Source of the DNA: CAVSUR01 sp963731285
GTDB taxonomy: Bacteria > Actinomycetota > Actinomycetes > Streptosporangiales > Streptosporangiaceae
Direction: 5' to 3'
Assembly: GCA_963731285.1 (NCBI GenBank)
Contig: CAVSUR010000001.1
Coordinates: 434,001-498,000 of the forward strand
DNA length: 64,000 nt
Shown one piece after another: positions 17,963 through 27,287 of this stretch. The notes under the pieces are model-generated. The model had not been told where the DNA came from. It worked only from the letters and a program-made list of their open reading frames with translations, and searched no databases. The position numbers were made by a program, and so were the translations under genes. How positions within the stretch are numbered: position 1 is the stretch's first letter; the number at the start of each line of letters is the position of its first letter.

Positions 17963-19316
17963 TTGTGACCTCCTTGACGCCGCCGTCGGGCTCGACCGCG
18001 ACCGGCCCGGCGGCGGAAACGCCGGCCTGGCCGTGGTAGTGCGGCAGGTCCAGCGGCGGCACCGGGAAGGCCGTCTCGCCCGGCCCGCTGGCCTCGGCCT
18101 CGATCTGCTCGGCCAGCGCGGCGCGGCGCTGCAGGGCGGCGTCCCAGCGCCCGGCCAGCAGCATCAGCACCACGATGATCGCGCCGGCCACCAGGTACAC
18201 CGCCGGGCTGCCGCCGTCGGTGCGGAACACCCGGAAGGTAGCGATGATCAGCGTCCAGGTAAGGGCGGCCGGGATGAGCACCTTCCAGCCCAGTGTCATG
18301 AGCTGGTCGTAGCGGATCCGGGGCAGCGAGCCGCGCAGCCAGATGAAGCAGAACAGCAGGATCGAGACCTTGGCGCCGAACCACAGCAGCGGGTACCAGC
18401 CGGCGTTCGCACCCGACCACACGCTGATCGGCCACATGGCCCGCCAGCCGCCGAGGAACAGCGTGGTGGCCAGCCCGCAGACGGTGATCATGTTGACGTA
18501 CTCGGCCAAATAGAACAGCGCGAACTTCAGCGACGAGTACTCGGTGTGAAAGCCGCCGACCAGCTCGCCCTCGCCCTCAGGCAGGTCGAAGGGCAGCCGG
18601 TTGGTCTCGCCCACCATCGTGATCAGGTAGATCACGAACGAGGGCAGCAGCAAGATCGCGAACCAGGACGGGAAATGCCAGATGATCCCGAACAGGCGGA
18701 ACTCGTTGCCGCTGGCCTGGGCGGTCACGATCTGGGTGGTGGACAGCGACCCCGCGTACAGGAACACCGGCACGAACGACAGGCCCATGGCGATCTCGTA
18801 GCTGATCACCTGGGCCGACGAGCGCAGGCCGCCGAGCAGCGAATACGGCGAGTTCGAGGCCCAGCCGGCCAGCACGATCCCGTAGACCCCCATCGAGCTC
18901 ATGGCCAGCACCAGCAGCACCGCGACCGGCAGGTCAGCCAGCTGCAGCGGGGTGCTGTGGTGGAAGATCGACACAATCGGCCCGAACGGGATGATCGCGA
19001 AGCTGATGAACGCGGGGATCGCGGCGATGCCGGGGGCCATGACGAACAGCAGCTTGTCCACGCCGCGCGGGATGATGTCTTCCTTCAGCGGAAGCTTGAT
19101 GCCGTCCATCAGCGATTGCAGCAGCCCGAATTTCCCGGCCCGGTTCGGGCCTGAGCGCTGCTGCATCCGGCCGATGACCCGCCGCTCGGCCCAGATCATC
19201 AGCAGCGTGGTCAGCATCAGGAAGGCGAAGACCGCGACGGCCTTGATGATGACCAGCCACCAGGGGTCGTGGCCGAAGCTGGCCAGCGTGGGATCGCCGA
19301 CGGCCAGGCCCGTCAT
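17955..19316 (-). CDS. nuoH: NADH-quinone oxidoreductase subunit H
   Basis: Membrane subunit at the quinone entry of complex I, 453 residues. Conserved segments are WAERRVIGRMQQRSGPNRAG, GLLQSLMDGIKLPLKEDIIP, the acidic loop MVGETNRLPFDLPEGEGELV with GGFHTEYSSLKFALFYLAEY, and the C-terminal RIRYDQLMTLGWKVLIPAAL. ATG 19316 overlaps the nuoG stop (ATGA). A hydrophilic tail of about 60 residues follows the last helix, common in actinobacteria. Confidence 0.97.
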   Translation of the reverse strand: MTGLAVGDPTLASFGHDPWWLVIIKAVAVFAFLMLTTLLMIWAERRVIGRMQQRSGPNRAGKFGLLQSLMDGIKLPLKEDIIPRGVDKLLFVMAPGIAAIPAFISFAIIPFGPIVSIFHHSTPLQLADLPVAVLLVLAMSSMGVYGIVLAGWASNSPYSLLGGLRSSAQVISYEIAMGLSFVPVFLYAGSLSTTQIVTAQASGNEFRLFGIIWHFPSWFAILLLPSFVIYLITMVGETNRLPFDLPEGEGELVGGFHTEYSSLKFALFYLAEYVNMITVCGLATTLFLGGWRAMWPISVWSGANAGWYPLLWFGAKVSILLFCFIWLRGSLPRIRYDQLMTLGWKVLIPAALTWTLIIATFRVFRTDGGSPAVYLVAGAIIVVLMLLAGRWDAALQRRAALAEQIEAEASGPGETAFPVPPLDLPHYHGQAGVSAAGPVAVEPDGGVKEVTSA

Positions 19317-22102
19317 TGCGCGCTCCTCACCGTGACGAGGCTGCCGTGGCCGGCGCCGAGCTCGGCCCGCACCGCGCATCCCGTCGTATTGGTCGGCAGC
19401 CAGATCACCCGGTCGGGCATTTCGGTGACCTCGACCACCGCGGTTATGGCGCCGCGGTCGGTGGCCACGGTGACCTTACCGCCATCGGCGGTCCCGGCCT
19501 CGGCCGCGGTCGCCGCCGAGATCCTCGCGACCGCGGCGCGAGCGGTGCCAGCCAGATTCGGCTCGCCGTCCTGCATCCGGCCGGCATCGAGAAGACTATG
19601 CCAGGTAGCAAGAATCGCTCTGTTTTCCCGGGGGACGACGCTGTGCTGGCCCGGGGGGCGACCCCCGGAGCCCCCCGCGCTCGCAGCGGCTCGGGCGGGC
19701 GAGCCGGCCGTCGCCGCTGCGACATGGGGGGACGACCCCCCATTACCCCCCGTGCTGGCGGCTGATCCGCCAGTTCGCCGGGTGCTCGGGGCTGGGGTGG
19801 CCACGCTGCTGTCCTGGCCGGCCGTCTGCTGGGCCAGGGTGGCTAGCTCGCGGCGGGCGGCGGCTTCGTCGGGAAGGCCCAGGTGGATGTCCATCTGGTC
19901 GGCGATGGAGGCCAGGACGTTCAGGTCAGTGCGGACAGCGGGGACGCGCAGCGCGGGGCCGAACGTGCCGGTGCGGCCCTCCCAGTCCACGAACGTACCC
20001 GCCTTCTCGGCCACCGCCGCGACCGGGAACACCACGTCGGCGCGGTCGGTTACCGCGCTGGCCCGCAGCTCCAGGCTGACCACGAACTCGGTGGCCTCCA
20101 GCGCGGCCAGCCCGGCAGCGGGATCGGGCAGGTCGGCCGGGTCCAGGCCGGCCACTACCAGCGCCCCGATCTCGCCCGCAGCGGCCGCGGTGAGGATCTC
20201 CCCGGTGTCACGGCCCGGCTCGGCAGGCAGGCTGACGGCGCCCCAGGCCCGTGCGACCGCCGCCCGCGCCTGCGCGTCGCTGACCGGGCTGCCCCCCGGC
20301 AGCAGCGCGGGCAGCGCGCCGGCCTCGACCGCGCCACGCTCACCGGCCCGCCGCGGAATCCAGGCCAGCTGGGCGCCGGTCATCTCGGCCAGCCGAGCTG
20401 CCGCGGTCAGCGCGCCGGGCACCTCGGCCAGCCGCTCGCCGGCCAGGATGACCGCGCCGGGCTGCCGCAGCGCCGCGCTGACCTCAGGGACCCATGCTCC
20501 GGCGGGTCCGCCCGTACCTGCCGCGTGCGCCGATGTGCCGGCCGTCGCTGCCAGCGCTGCGCTCGACTCGGCCACCCAGGCCCCGCCAGCCCTCCCGACG
20601 CTCTCCGCCTCGGCGGAGGTGCCAGCGGTCGCCGCCAGCGTGGTATAGCCCTCGGGGGGCAAAGCCGTCGCCGGGGGGGCGGTGCTGGCGTCGGCGGGCC
20701 GGGACGCCTGCGGGTCATGGTCGGCTAGCGCGCTGAGCGCCGCCGCCTCGGCGCCGGGCACGGTCGGCAGCAGGACGCCAGACAGCCGGTCCAGGCCGGG
20801 GCTGGCCAGGGCGGCCAGCGAGTAGACGGTGAGGGTGCCGCTGCGGACCGCCTTGCGCAGTCGCAGGAACACGATCGGCGACTCGTCCTGCGGCTCGAAT
20901 CCGGCCAGCAGCACCGCCGGCGCCTGCTGCAGGCTCGCGTAGCTGACCTGCAGGCCGCGCCCGGCCACCCGGTCAGCCAGGAACTGCGTCTCCTCGGCCG
21001 AGTGCGGGCGGGCCCGCATGTCGATGTCGTTGGTCGCCAGGGCCAGCCGGGCGAACTTGGCGTAAGCGTAGGCATCTTCGATGGTCAGCCGCCCGCCGGT
21101 CAGCACGCCCGCCCGGCCGCGGGCCGCGGCCAGGCCCGCCGCGGCGTGCCCGACCGCCTCGGGCCAGGAAGCCGGGACCAGCACGCCGGACTCGTCACGC
21201 ACCAGCGGCACGACCAGCCGGTCGGGCTGGGTGGCGTAGGTGAAGGCCCAGCGGCCCTTATCGCAGTTCCACTCCTCATTGACCTCCGGGTCGTTGCCGG
21301 CCAGCCGCCGGGTCACCGCGCCGCGGCGATGGTCGGTGCGCTGGCGGCAGCCGGACGCGCAGTGCTCGCAGATGCTGGGCGTGGACACCAGGTCGAACGG
21401 CCGGGACCGGAATCGGTAGGAGGCGCCGGTGAGGGCGCCGACCGGGCAGATCTGCACCGTGTTACCGGAGAAGTAGGAGTCGAACGGCACCCCGTCGGCC
21501 ACCGCGACCTGCTCGGCCGGGCCCCGGTCGACCAGCTCGATGAGCGGGTCGCCGGCGATCTGGTCGGTGAACCGGGTGCACCGGGCGCACTGCACGCAGC
21601 GCTCCCGGTCCAGCAGCACCTGCGCCGACAGCGCGACCGGCTTTTCGAACGTGCGCTTGGTGCCGGCGAACCTGGTCTCGCCCTGGCCGGTGGACATGGC
21701 CTGGTTCTGCAGCGGGCACTCGCCGCCCTTGTCGCACATCGGGCAGTCCAGCGGGTGGTTGACCAGCAGCATCTCCATCACGCCGCGCTGTGCCTTCTCC
21801 GCGACCTTGGAGGTCAGCTGGGTGTGCACCACCATCCCGTCGGTGCAGGTGGTGGTGCACGAGGCGGGCGGCTTGGGCTGGCCTTCGACCTGCACCAGGC
21901 ACTGCCGGCAGGCCCCGATCGGGTCCAGCAGCGGATGGTCGCAGAACCGCGGGATCTGGATGCCGAGCTGCTCGGCGGCCCGGATGATCAGGGTGCCCTT
22001 CGGCACGGTGATCTCGAAGCCGTCGATGGTGACATTAACCCCGTCGGCGGGCCGGGCGACCCCGGCGCTGGCGCCGGCTGGCCCGGCTGCAGGAACGGTC
22101 AT
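19313..22102 (-). CDS. nuoG: NADH-quinone oxidoreductase subunit G, with low-complexity insertions
   Basis: Largest peripheral-arm subunit. The N-terminus holds the [2Fe-2S] ligands (FCDHPLLDPIGACRQCLVQV, then C in PPASCTT), the His-ligated [4Fe-4S] site (HPLDCPMCDKGGECPLQ), a ferredoxin-type site (CVQCARCTRF with ICPVGALTG) and the extra N7-type site (CEHCASGC with a distal C in EEWNCDKGRW). A molybdopterin-oxidoreductase fold follows. At 929 residues it is longer than I expect: residues about 460-545 contain an Ala/Thr/Pro-rich insert with a tandem duplication, and about 765-820 a Gly/Ser/Ala-rich insert. ATG 22102 overlaps the nuoF stop by 4 bp. Confidence 0.95.
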   Translation of the reverse strand: MTVPAAGPAGASAGVARPADGVNVTIDGFEITVPKGTLIIRAAEQLGIQIPRFCDHPLLDPIGACRQCLVQVEGQPKPPASCTTTCTDGMVVHTQLTSKVAEKAQRGVMEMLLVNHPLDCPMCDKGGECPLQNQAMSTGQGETRFAGTKRTFEKPVALSAQVLLDRERCVQCARCTRFTDQIAGDPLIELVDRGPAEQVAVADGVPFDSYFSGNTVQICPVGALTGASYRFRSRPFDLVSTPSICEHCASGCRQRTDHRRGAVTRRLAGNDPEVNEEWNCDKGRWAFTYATQPDRLVVPLVRDESGVLVPASWPEAVGHAAAGLAAARGRAGVLTGGRLTIEDAYAYAKFARLALATNDIDMRARPHSAEETQFLADRVAGRGLQVSYASLQQAPAVLLAGFEPQDESPIVFLRLRKAVRSGTLTVYSLAALASPGLDRLSGVLLPTVPGAEAAALSALADHDPQASRPADASTAPPATALPPEGYTTLAATAGTSAEAESVGRAGGAWVAESSAALAATAGTSAHAAGTGGPAGAWVPEVSAALRQPGAVILAGERLAEVPGALTAAARLAEMTGAQLAWIPRRAGERGAVEAGALPALLPGGSPVSDAQARAAVARAWGAVSLPAEPGRDTGEILTAAAAGEIGALVVAGLDPADLPDPAAGLAALEATEFVVSLELRASAVTDRADVVFPVAAVAEKAGTFVDWEGRTGTFGPALRVPAVRTDLNVLASIADQMDIHLGLPDEAAARRELATLAQQTAGQDSSVATPAPSTRRTGGSAASTGGNGGSSPHVAAATAGSPARAAASAGGSGGRPPGQHSVVPRENRAILATWHSLLDAGRMQDGEPNLAGTARAAVARISAATAAEAGTADGGKVTVATDRGAITAVVEVTEMPDRVIWLPTNTTGCAVRAELGAGHGSLVTVRSAQ

Positions 22103-23406
22103 CGGGCGGGCTCCGTGGCGAAGAGGGTGGCGGCGGCCGGGTCGAACGGGCAGCCACCGCGCTTGCGGTGCTCGATGTACTCGTCCCTGAAGTACTGGAT
22201 GGAGGACACCACCGGGCTGATCGCGCCGTCGCCGAGCGCGCAGAATACCCGGCCCAGCATGTTGTCGCAGATGTCGAGCAGCTTGTCCAGGTCGGCATCG
22301 CTGCCGTGGCCTTGCTCCAGGTCCTCGAGCAGCTGGGTCATCCAGTACGTGCCCTCGCGGCACGGCGTGCACTTGCCGCACGACTCGTGCTCGTAGAACT
22401 CGTTCCAGCGCAGCGTGGCCCGCACGACGCAGGTCGTGTCGTCGAAGATCTGCAGCGCACGGGTACCGAGCATGGACCCGGCCGTCCCCACGTCCTCGAA
22501 GTCGAGCGGCACGTCCAGGTGCCCGGCGGTGAAGATCGGCGTGGACGACCCGCCGGGGGTCCAGAACTTCAGCTCGTGCCCGGCCCGCATGCCGCCGGCC
22601 AGGTCCAGCAGCTCGCGCAGCGTTACGCCGAGCGGCGCCTCGTACTGCCCCGGCGTGGTGACGTGCCCGGACAGCGAGAAGATGCCGAAGCCCTTGGACT
22701 TCTCGGTGCCGAGCGCGGCGAACGCGTCAGCGCCGCGGTCGATGATGAACGGCACGCTGGCGATCGACTCGACGTTGTTGACCACCGTGGGGCACGCATA
22801 CAGGCCCGCGATCGCCGGGAACGGCGGCTTGAGCCGGGGCTGGCCGCGGCGCCCCTCGAGCGAGTCGAGCAGCGCGGTCTCCTCGCCGCACTCGTACGCG
22901 CCCGCGCCGGCGTGCACGACCAGCTCCAGGCTGAACCCGGAGCCGAGGATGTCGGTGCCGAGGTACCCGGCCGCGTAGGCCTCGGCAACGGCGTGATGCA
23001 GCCGCCTGATCACGTGCAGCACCTCCCCGCGCACGTAGATGAACGCCCGCTGCGCCCGGATGGCGTAGGCCGCGATGATCGCGCCCTCGATCAGCGCCTG
23101 CGGGTTCTCCAGCATGGTGGGAATGTCCTTGCAGGTGCCCGGCTCGGACTCGTCAGCATTCACGACCAGGTAGTGCGGCTTGTCGCCGCCCTGCGGGATG
23201 AAACCCCACTTGTTCCCGGTGGGGAAGCCGGCGCCCCCGCGGCCGCGCAGCCCGGAGGCCTTCACCATCGCGATGACGTCGTCGGGCTGCATCGCCAGCG
23301 CCTTCGGCAGCGCCCGGTACCCGCCCGAGCGGCGGTAGCCGGCCAGCGTGAACGAGTCAGGCTCGTCCCACCGGGCGGTCAGCACCGGCAGCAGGATGGA
23401 ACTCAC
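22099..23406 (-). CDS. nuoF: NADH-quinone oxidoreductase subunit F (NADH/FMN)
   Basis: Binds NADH, FMN and cluster N3; 435 residues. The FMN/NADH glycine-rich region is present (GLRGRGGAGFPTGNKWGF), as are VNADESEPGTCKDIPTM, YECGEETALLDSLEGRRG and the cluster ligands ESCGKCTPCREGTYWM with a later C in LLDICDNMLGRVFCALGDG. GTG 23406 overlaps the nuoE stop by 4 bp; a longer in-frame extension upstream is antisense-like noise inside nuoE. Confidence 0.97.
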   Translation of the reverse strand: MSSILLPVLTARWDEPDSFTLAGYRRSGGYRALPKALAMQPDDVIAMVKASGLRGRGGAGFPTGNKWGFIPQGGDKPHYLVVNADESEPGTCKDIPTMLENPQALIEGAIIAAYAIRAQRAFIYVRGEVLHVIRRLHHAVAEAYAAGYLGTDILGSGFSLELVVHAGAGAYECGEETALLDSLEGRRGQPRLKPPFPAIAGLYACPTVVNNVESIASVPFIIDRGADAFAALGTEKSKGFGIFSLSGHVTTPGQYEAPLGVTLRELLDLAGGMRAGHELKFWTPGGSSTPIFTAGHLDVPLDFEDVGTAGSMLGTRALQIFDDTTCVVRATLRWNEFYEHESCGKCTPCREGTYWMTQLLEDLEQGHGSDADLDKLLDICDNMLGRVFCALGDGAISPVVSSIQYFRDEYIEHRKRGGCPFDPAAATLFATEPAR

Positions 23407-24098
23407 TTGGCCCCTCCCGCGGAGGTCGGCGCAGCCGGCGCGGGGGGCTCCTCGGGCTCCCAGCCGTGCTCCTTGGCGATACGCAGGCCCGCGATGGTGG
23501 CGTCCCCGGCCGTGTTGCCCAGGGCGGCCTGGTCGTCGGGAAAGCCGGCCAGGATCCGGCCGGCCTGCTTCCAGGTGCACAGCCGGGGCGCGCCGCGGGT
23601 GGGCGAGACCTGCGCCCCGGATCGCAGCTGGTCCACCAGCTCCCGGGCCGAGGCCGGGGTCATGTTGTCGAAGAACTCCCAGTTGACCATCATCACGGGC
23701 GCGTAATCACAGGCGGCGTTGCACTCCAGGTGCTCCAGCGTGACCTTGCCGTCGGCGGTGGTCTCGTCGTTGCCGACGCCCAGGTACTCCTTCAGGCCGG
23801 CAAAAATCGCGTCGCCGCCCATCACCGCGCACAGCGTGTTCGTGCACACGCCCACGTGGTACTCGCCGACCGGCCGGCGCTTGTACATCGTGTAGAACGA
23901 CACCACCGCGGTGACCTCGGCCTCGGACAAGCCCAGCCGCCCGGCGCAGAACGCCATCCCGTCCGCGGAGACGTAGCCCTCCTCGGCCTGCACCAGGTGC
24001 AGCAGCGGCAGCAGCGCGGAGCGCGGCCGCGGATAGCGGCCGATGATCTCGGCGGCATCCGGCTCCAGCCGCGAGCGCGCTTCGTTGCTCAGCGCCAT
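23403..24098 (-). CDS. nuoE: NADH-quinone oxidoreductase subunit E ([2Fe-2S])
   Basis: Thioredoxin-fold [2Fe-2S] subunit (N1a) of the NADH module, 231 residues. Ligands lie in VCTNTLCAVMGG and HLECNAACDYAPVMMVNWE. The N-terminal helical part (SALLPLLHLVQAEEGYVSAD, AEVTAVVSFYTMYKRRPVGE) is standard; the C-terminal roughly 60 residues, ending PEEPPAPAAPTSAGGAK, are an actinobacterial extension. The ATG overlaps the nuoD stop by one base (TAATG). Confidence 0.96.
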   Translation of the reverse strand: MALSNEARSRLEPDAAEIIGRYPRPRSALLPLLHLVQAEEGYVSADGMAFCAGRLGLSEAEVTAVVSFYTMYKRRPVGEYHVGVCTNTLCAVMGGDAIFAGLKEYLGVGNDETTADGKVTLEHLECNAACDYAPVMMVNWEFFDNMTPASARELVDQLRSGAQVSPTRGAPRLCTWKQAGRILAGFPDDQAALGNTAGDATIAGLRIAKEHGWEPEEPPAPAAPTSAGGAK

Positions 24099-25486
24099 TA
24101 CCTGTCGACTCCTCCCATCACCGGGTCGATGCTGGCGACCGCGGAGATCACGTCGGCGATCATCCCGCCCTCGCACATCACCGACACCGACTGCAAGTTC
24201 GTGAACGACGGATCGCGGAAATGCACCCGGTAGGGCCGGGTACTGCCGTCGCTGACCGCGTGGCAGGCCAGCTCGCCGCGCGGCGATTCGACCGCCGCGT
24301 ACACCTGCCCGGCCGGCACCCGGAAGCCCTCGGTGACCAGCTTGAAGTGGTGGATCAGCGCCTCCATGGACTGCCCCATGATGTGCGCGATGTGGTCGGG
24401 CGAGTTGCCGAGCCCGTCGGGGCCGAGCGCCAGCCGGGCCGGCCAGCCGATCTTCGCGTCGGTGATCATGACCGGATCACCGGCCGGGCGGGATCCCCCG
24501 AGCCGGCCGACGCACTGATCGATGATCCGCAGCGACTGGTCCATCTCGTCCATCCGCACCCGGTACCGGCCGTAGGCGTCGCAGCTGGACCGGACCGGAA
24601 TGTCGAACTCGTAAGTCTCGTACCCGCAGTAGGGCTGACTCTTGCGCAGGTCCCAGGGCAGCCCGGTGGCGCGCAGCATGGGGCCGGTAACGCCGAGCGA
24701 CATGCAGCCGGGCAGGTCGAGATAGGCGATGTTCCTGGTGCGGGCCAGGTACACCGGGCTGGCGTCCAGCAGGGCGCGGATCTCGCCGAGCAGCGCCGGC
24801 ATCACGGTCAGGTACTCCCTGATCCGCTCCAGCGCCCCGGCGGGCAGGTCCTGGGACACCCCGCCGGGCCGGATGTAAGCGTGGTTCATCCGCAGGCCGG
24901 TGATGAGCTCGAACAGGTCGAGGGTCTTCTCCCGCTCGCGCATCCCGTACAGGAACACCGTCGTGGCGCCCAGCTCCAGGCCGAAGGTGCCGATTGCGGT
25001 CAGGTGCGAGGCGATCCGGTTCAGCTCCATCATCAGCACCCGGATCACCGAAGCCCGCTCGGGGATCGCGTCGGTGATGCCGAGCAGCTTCTCGGTGGCC
25101 AGGCAGTAGGCGGCCTCGTTGAACAGCGGCGCGAGGTAGTCCATCCGGGTGCAGAACGTGACGCCCTGCGTCCAGGTCCGGAACTCAATGTTCTTCTCGA
25201 TGCCGGTGTGCAGGTAGCCGATCACCGGCCGCAGCTCGGTCACGGTCTCGCCGTCGAGGGTAAGGATCAGCCGCAGCACGCCGTGCGTGGACGGGTGCTG
25301 CGGGCCCATGTTGACGACCAGCTGCTCGTCGCCTGGCTCATCACCGGCGTCGGCGGCGGCGGCTACGACCTCATCCCAGTCCTGGCCGCCGACGGTGTAG
25401 ACGCGGCCTTCTTCCGCGCCCTCCCCCTGGCCTGCCCCCCTGCCCTGGCCAGCACCGCCCCCGGCCGCACTGCTCTGGGCGGTCAC
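24098..25486 (-). CDS. nuoD: NADH-quinone oxidoreductase subunit D (49-kDa type)
   Basis: Quinone-site subunit of the connecting module, 462 residues. Motifs are NMGPQHPSTHGVLRLILTLD, RPVIGYLHTGIEKNIEFRTW, MNHAYIRPGGVSQDLP and the C-terminal RPYRVHFRDPSFTNLQ. The first 45 residues are a Gly/Gln/Glu-rich leader. GTG 25486 overlaps the nuoC stop by 4 bp (GTGA). Confidence 0.97.
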   Translation of the reverse strand: MTAQSSAAGGGAGQGRGAGQGEGAEEGRVYTVGGQDWDEVVAAAADAGDEPGDEQLVVNMGPQHPSTHGVLRLILTLDGETVTELRPVIGYLHTGIEKNIEFRTWTQGVTFCTRMDYLAPLFNEAAYCLATEKLLGITDAIPERASVIRVLMMELNRIASHLTAIGTFGLELGATTVFLYGMREREKTLDLFELITGLRMNHAYIRPGGVSQDLPAGALERIREYLTVMPALLGEIRALLDASPVYLARTRNIAYLDLPGCMSLGVTGPMLRATGLPWDLRKSQPYCGYETYEFDIPVRSSCDAYGRYRVRMDEMDQSLRIIDQCVGRLGGSRPAGDPVMITDAKIGWPARLALGPDGLGNSPDHIAHIMGQSMEALIHHFKLVTEGFRVPAGQVYAAVESPRGELACHAVSDGSTRPYRVHFRDPSFTNLQSVSVMCEGGMIADVISAVASIDPVMGGVDR

Positions 25487-26229
25487 TGGTAGTACCTCCG
25501 GTCCTCCGGCGGCGGCACCTCGGCGCCGCGGTACTCGACCGGGATGCCGCCGAGCGGGTAATCCTTGCGCTGCGGGTGGCCCTTCCAGTCGTCGGGCATC
25601 TCGATTCTGGTCAGCGCGGGGTGCCCGGTGAAGATGATCCCGAAGAAATCCCAGGTCTCCCGCTCGTGCCAGTCGCAGGTCGGGTACACCTCGACCAGCG
25701 AAGGGATGCGCGGGTCGGCGTCCGGGGCCGCTACCTCCAGCCGCAGCCTGCGGTTGTGGGTCAGCGAGACGAAATGGTAGACGGCGTGCAGCTCGCGGTC
25801 GGCTTCGGCCGGGTAGTGCACGCCCGACACGCCCGAGCACAGCTCGAAGGCCAGTGCCGGGTCGTCGCGCAGCCGCCGCGCCACGTCGGGCAGGTGCTGG
25901 CGCCGCACGTGAAAGGTCAGCTCGCCGTTCGCCACCACTACCCGCTCGATCGCGCCGCCGAAGCCGACCCCCGAGGCCTCCAGCGAGCCGGACAGGCCGT
26001 CGGCGATCTCGTCGAAGTAGGACCCGTAGGGCCGCGGGCTGGACAGCGGCGGCGGGCGGCGGATCTTCAGCCCCCCGTAGCCCGAGGTGTCCCCGGTCGT
26101 GGTAGCGCCGAACATTCCGGTCCGCGCCACCTGCTCGGCCAGCCGGTCCCGCCCGGCCAGCGCCGCCGGGTCGGGGGCCTGATCCCCGGCCGGCCGATCC
26201 GGGTCGGCGGGGGGCGTCGGCGTGGTCAT
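25483..26229 (-). CDS. nuoC: NADH-quinone oxidoreductase subunit C (30-kDa type)
   Basis: Connecting-module subunit, 248 residues. The diagnostic region is VEVYPTCDWHERETWDFFGI followed by HPALTRIEMPDDWKGHPQRK and DYPLGGIPVEY. A Pro/Asp-rich N-terminal stretch of about 50 residues (PTPPADPDRPAGDQAPDP) precedes the conserved domain. The start overlaps the nuoB stop by 4 bp. Confidence 0.97.
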   Translation of the reverse strand: MTTPTPPADPDRPAGDQAPDPAALAGRDRLAEQVARTGMFGATTTGDTSGYGGLKIRRPPPLSSPRPYGSYFDEIADGLSGSLEASGVGFGGAIERVVVANGELTFHVRRQHLPDVARRLRDDPALAFELCSGVSGVHYPAEADRELHAVYHFVSLTHNRRLRLEVAAPDADPRIPSLVEVYPTCDWHERETWDFFGIIFTGHPALTRIEMPDDWKGHPQRKDYPLGGIPVEYRGAEVPPPEDRRYYQ

Positions 26230-26861
26230 TGCGCTGCTCCTGCCGGTCCTGCACCGCCCGCCCCGGTAGCTGCCCCGCCCGTGCCGATCGCGCCCGTCGC
26301 CGCCGGGCTGCCGGTGAGGCCCGGGGCGGCGGCCAGCGGCAGCCGCCGCAGCCTGGCCTGCTCAAGCTCGGTGATCTGCCGCTCCCGGTTGACGCCGAGC
26401 TTCATGTTCTGGATCTTGTCGTGCAGCTTGACGATCGCGTCCAGCAGCATCTCCGGCCGCGGCGGGCAGCCGGGCAGGTAGATGTCAACCGGGACTATGT
26501 GGTCGACGCCCTGCACGATCGCGTAGTTGTTGAACATGCCGCCGCTGGACGCGCACACGCCCATCGAGATGACCCACTTGGGCTCGGACATCTGGTCGTA
26601 GATCTGCCGCAGCACCGGCGCCATCTTCTGGCTGACCCGCCCGGCCACGATCATCAGGTCGGCCTGCCGCGGGGTGTTGGAGGCCCGCTCCATCCCGAAC
26701 CTGGCCAGGTCGTGCCGGGGGCCGCCGGCGGACATCAGCTCGATCGCGCAGCAGGCCAGGCCGAAGGTGGCCGGCCAGACCGAGCTCTTGCGCGCGTACC
26801 CGGCCAGTTTCTCGACCGAGGTCAGCAGTACGCCGCCGGGCAGCTTCTCTTCCAGACCCAT
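26226..26861 (-). CDS. nuoB: NADH-quinone oxidoreductase subunit B (cluster N2)
   Basis: Carries the terminal [4Fe-4S] cluster N2 that reduces quinone; 211 residues. The ligands are visible: adjacent cysteines in FGLACCAIELMSAGG, one in WVISMGVCASSGGMFNN and one in PVDIYLPGCPPRPEML. The Ala/Gly-rich C-terminal tail (about 35 residues) is not part of the fold. It starts 4 bp after nuoA and overlaps nuoC by 4 bp. Confidence 0.97.
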   Translation of the reverse strand: MGLEEKLPGGVLLTSVEKLAGYARKSSVWPATFGLACCAIELMSAGGPRHDLARFGMERASNTPRQADLMIVAGRVSQKMAPVLRQIYDQMSEPKWVISMGVCASSGGMFNNYAIVQGVDHIVPVDIYLPGCPPRPEMLLDAIVKLHDKIQNMKLGVNRERQITELEQARLRRLPLAAAPGLTGSPAATGAIGTGGAATGAGGAGPAGAAQ

Positions 26862-26865
26862 GGGG

Positions 26866-27222
26866 CTAGTCCCATTCCAGACCGCCGCGCCGCCAGACGT
26901 AGGCGTACGCGACCAGAACCGAGGCGATGAAGGTCACCATCTCGACCAGCCCGAAGACGCCCAGCTTGCCGAACGCCACCGCCCACGGGTACAGGAAGAT
27001 GATCTCGATGTCGAACACGATGAACAGCATCGCCGTGACGTAGTACTTGACCGGGAACCGGATGCCCGCGGGCTTGGGCGTCGGCTCGATGCCGCATTCG
27101 TATGCCTCGAGCTTCGCGCGGTTCCACCGCTTGGGGCCCGCCAGGCTTCCCATCACCAGCGAGAAAATGGCGAACACCGCCGCGAGCGCGCCGAGGATCA
27201 GAATCGGCACATAGTGACTCAT
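26866..27222 (-). CDS. nuoA: NADH-quinone oxidoreductase subunit A
   Basis: Three-helix membrane subunit at the head of the operon, 118 residues. It shows KLEAYECGIEPTPKPAGIRF and KYYVTAMLFIVFDIEIIFLY, both diagnostic for NuoA. ATG 27222 is preferred over TTG 27228; an AAGGGGG lies about 9 bases upstream. The 65-bp gap to the reductase-like gene contains no clear terminator, so read-through from the promoter near 28750 is plausible. Confidence 0.96.
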   Translation of the reverse strand: MSHYVPILILGALAAVFAIFSLVMGSLAGPKRWNRAKLEAYECGIEPTPKPAGIRFPVKYYVTAMLFIVFDIEIIFLYPWAVAFGKLGVFGLVEMVTFIASVLVAYAYVWRRGGLEWD

Positions 27223-27287
27223 GCCCAATCACCCCCTTGACATCAGGCCGCCCGCCCGCGGGCCGGGCGGCATTCTCGGTGTTCTGG

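Noticed and set aside
24098..26365. Long N-terminal extensions of nuoD (and similarly nuoN, nuoG, nuoF, nuoE, nuoH)
   Set aside because: The extensions read Arg/Gly/Pro-rich noise in the wrong frame of the preceding nuo gene. In every case a start with a 1-4 bp overlap gives the normal protein.
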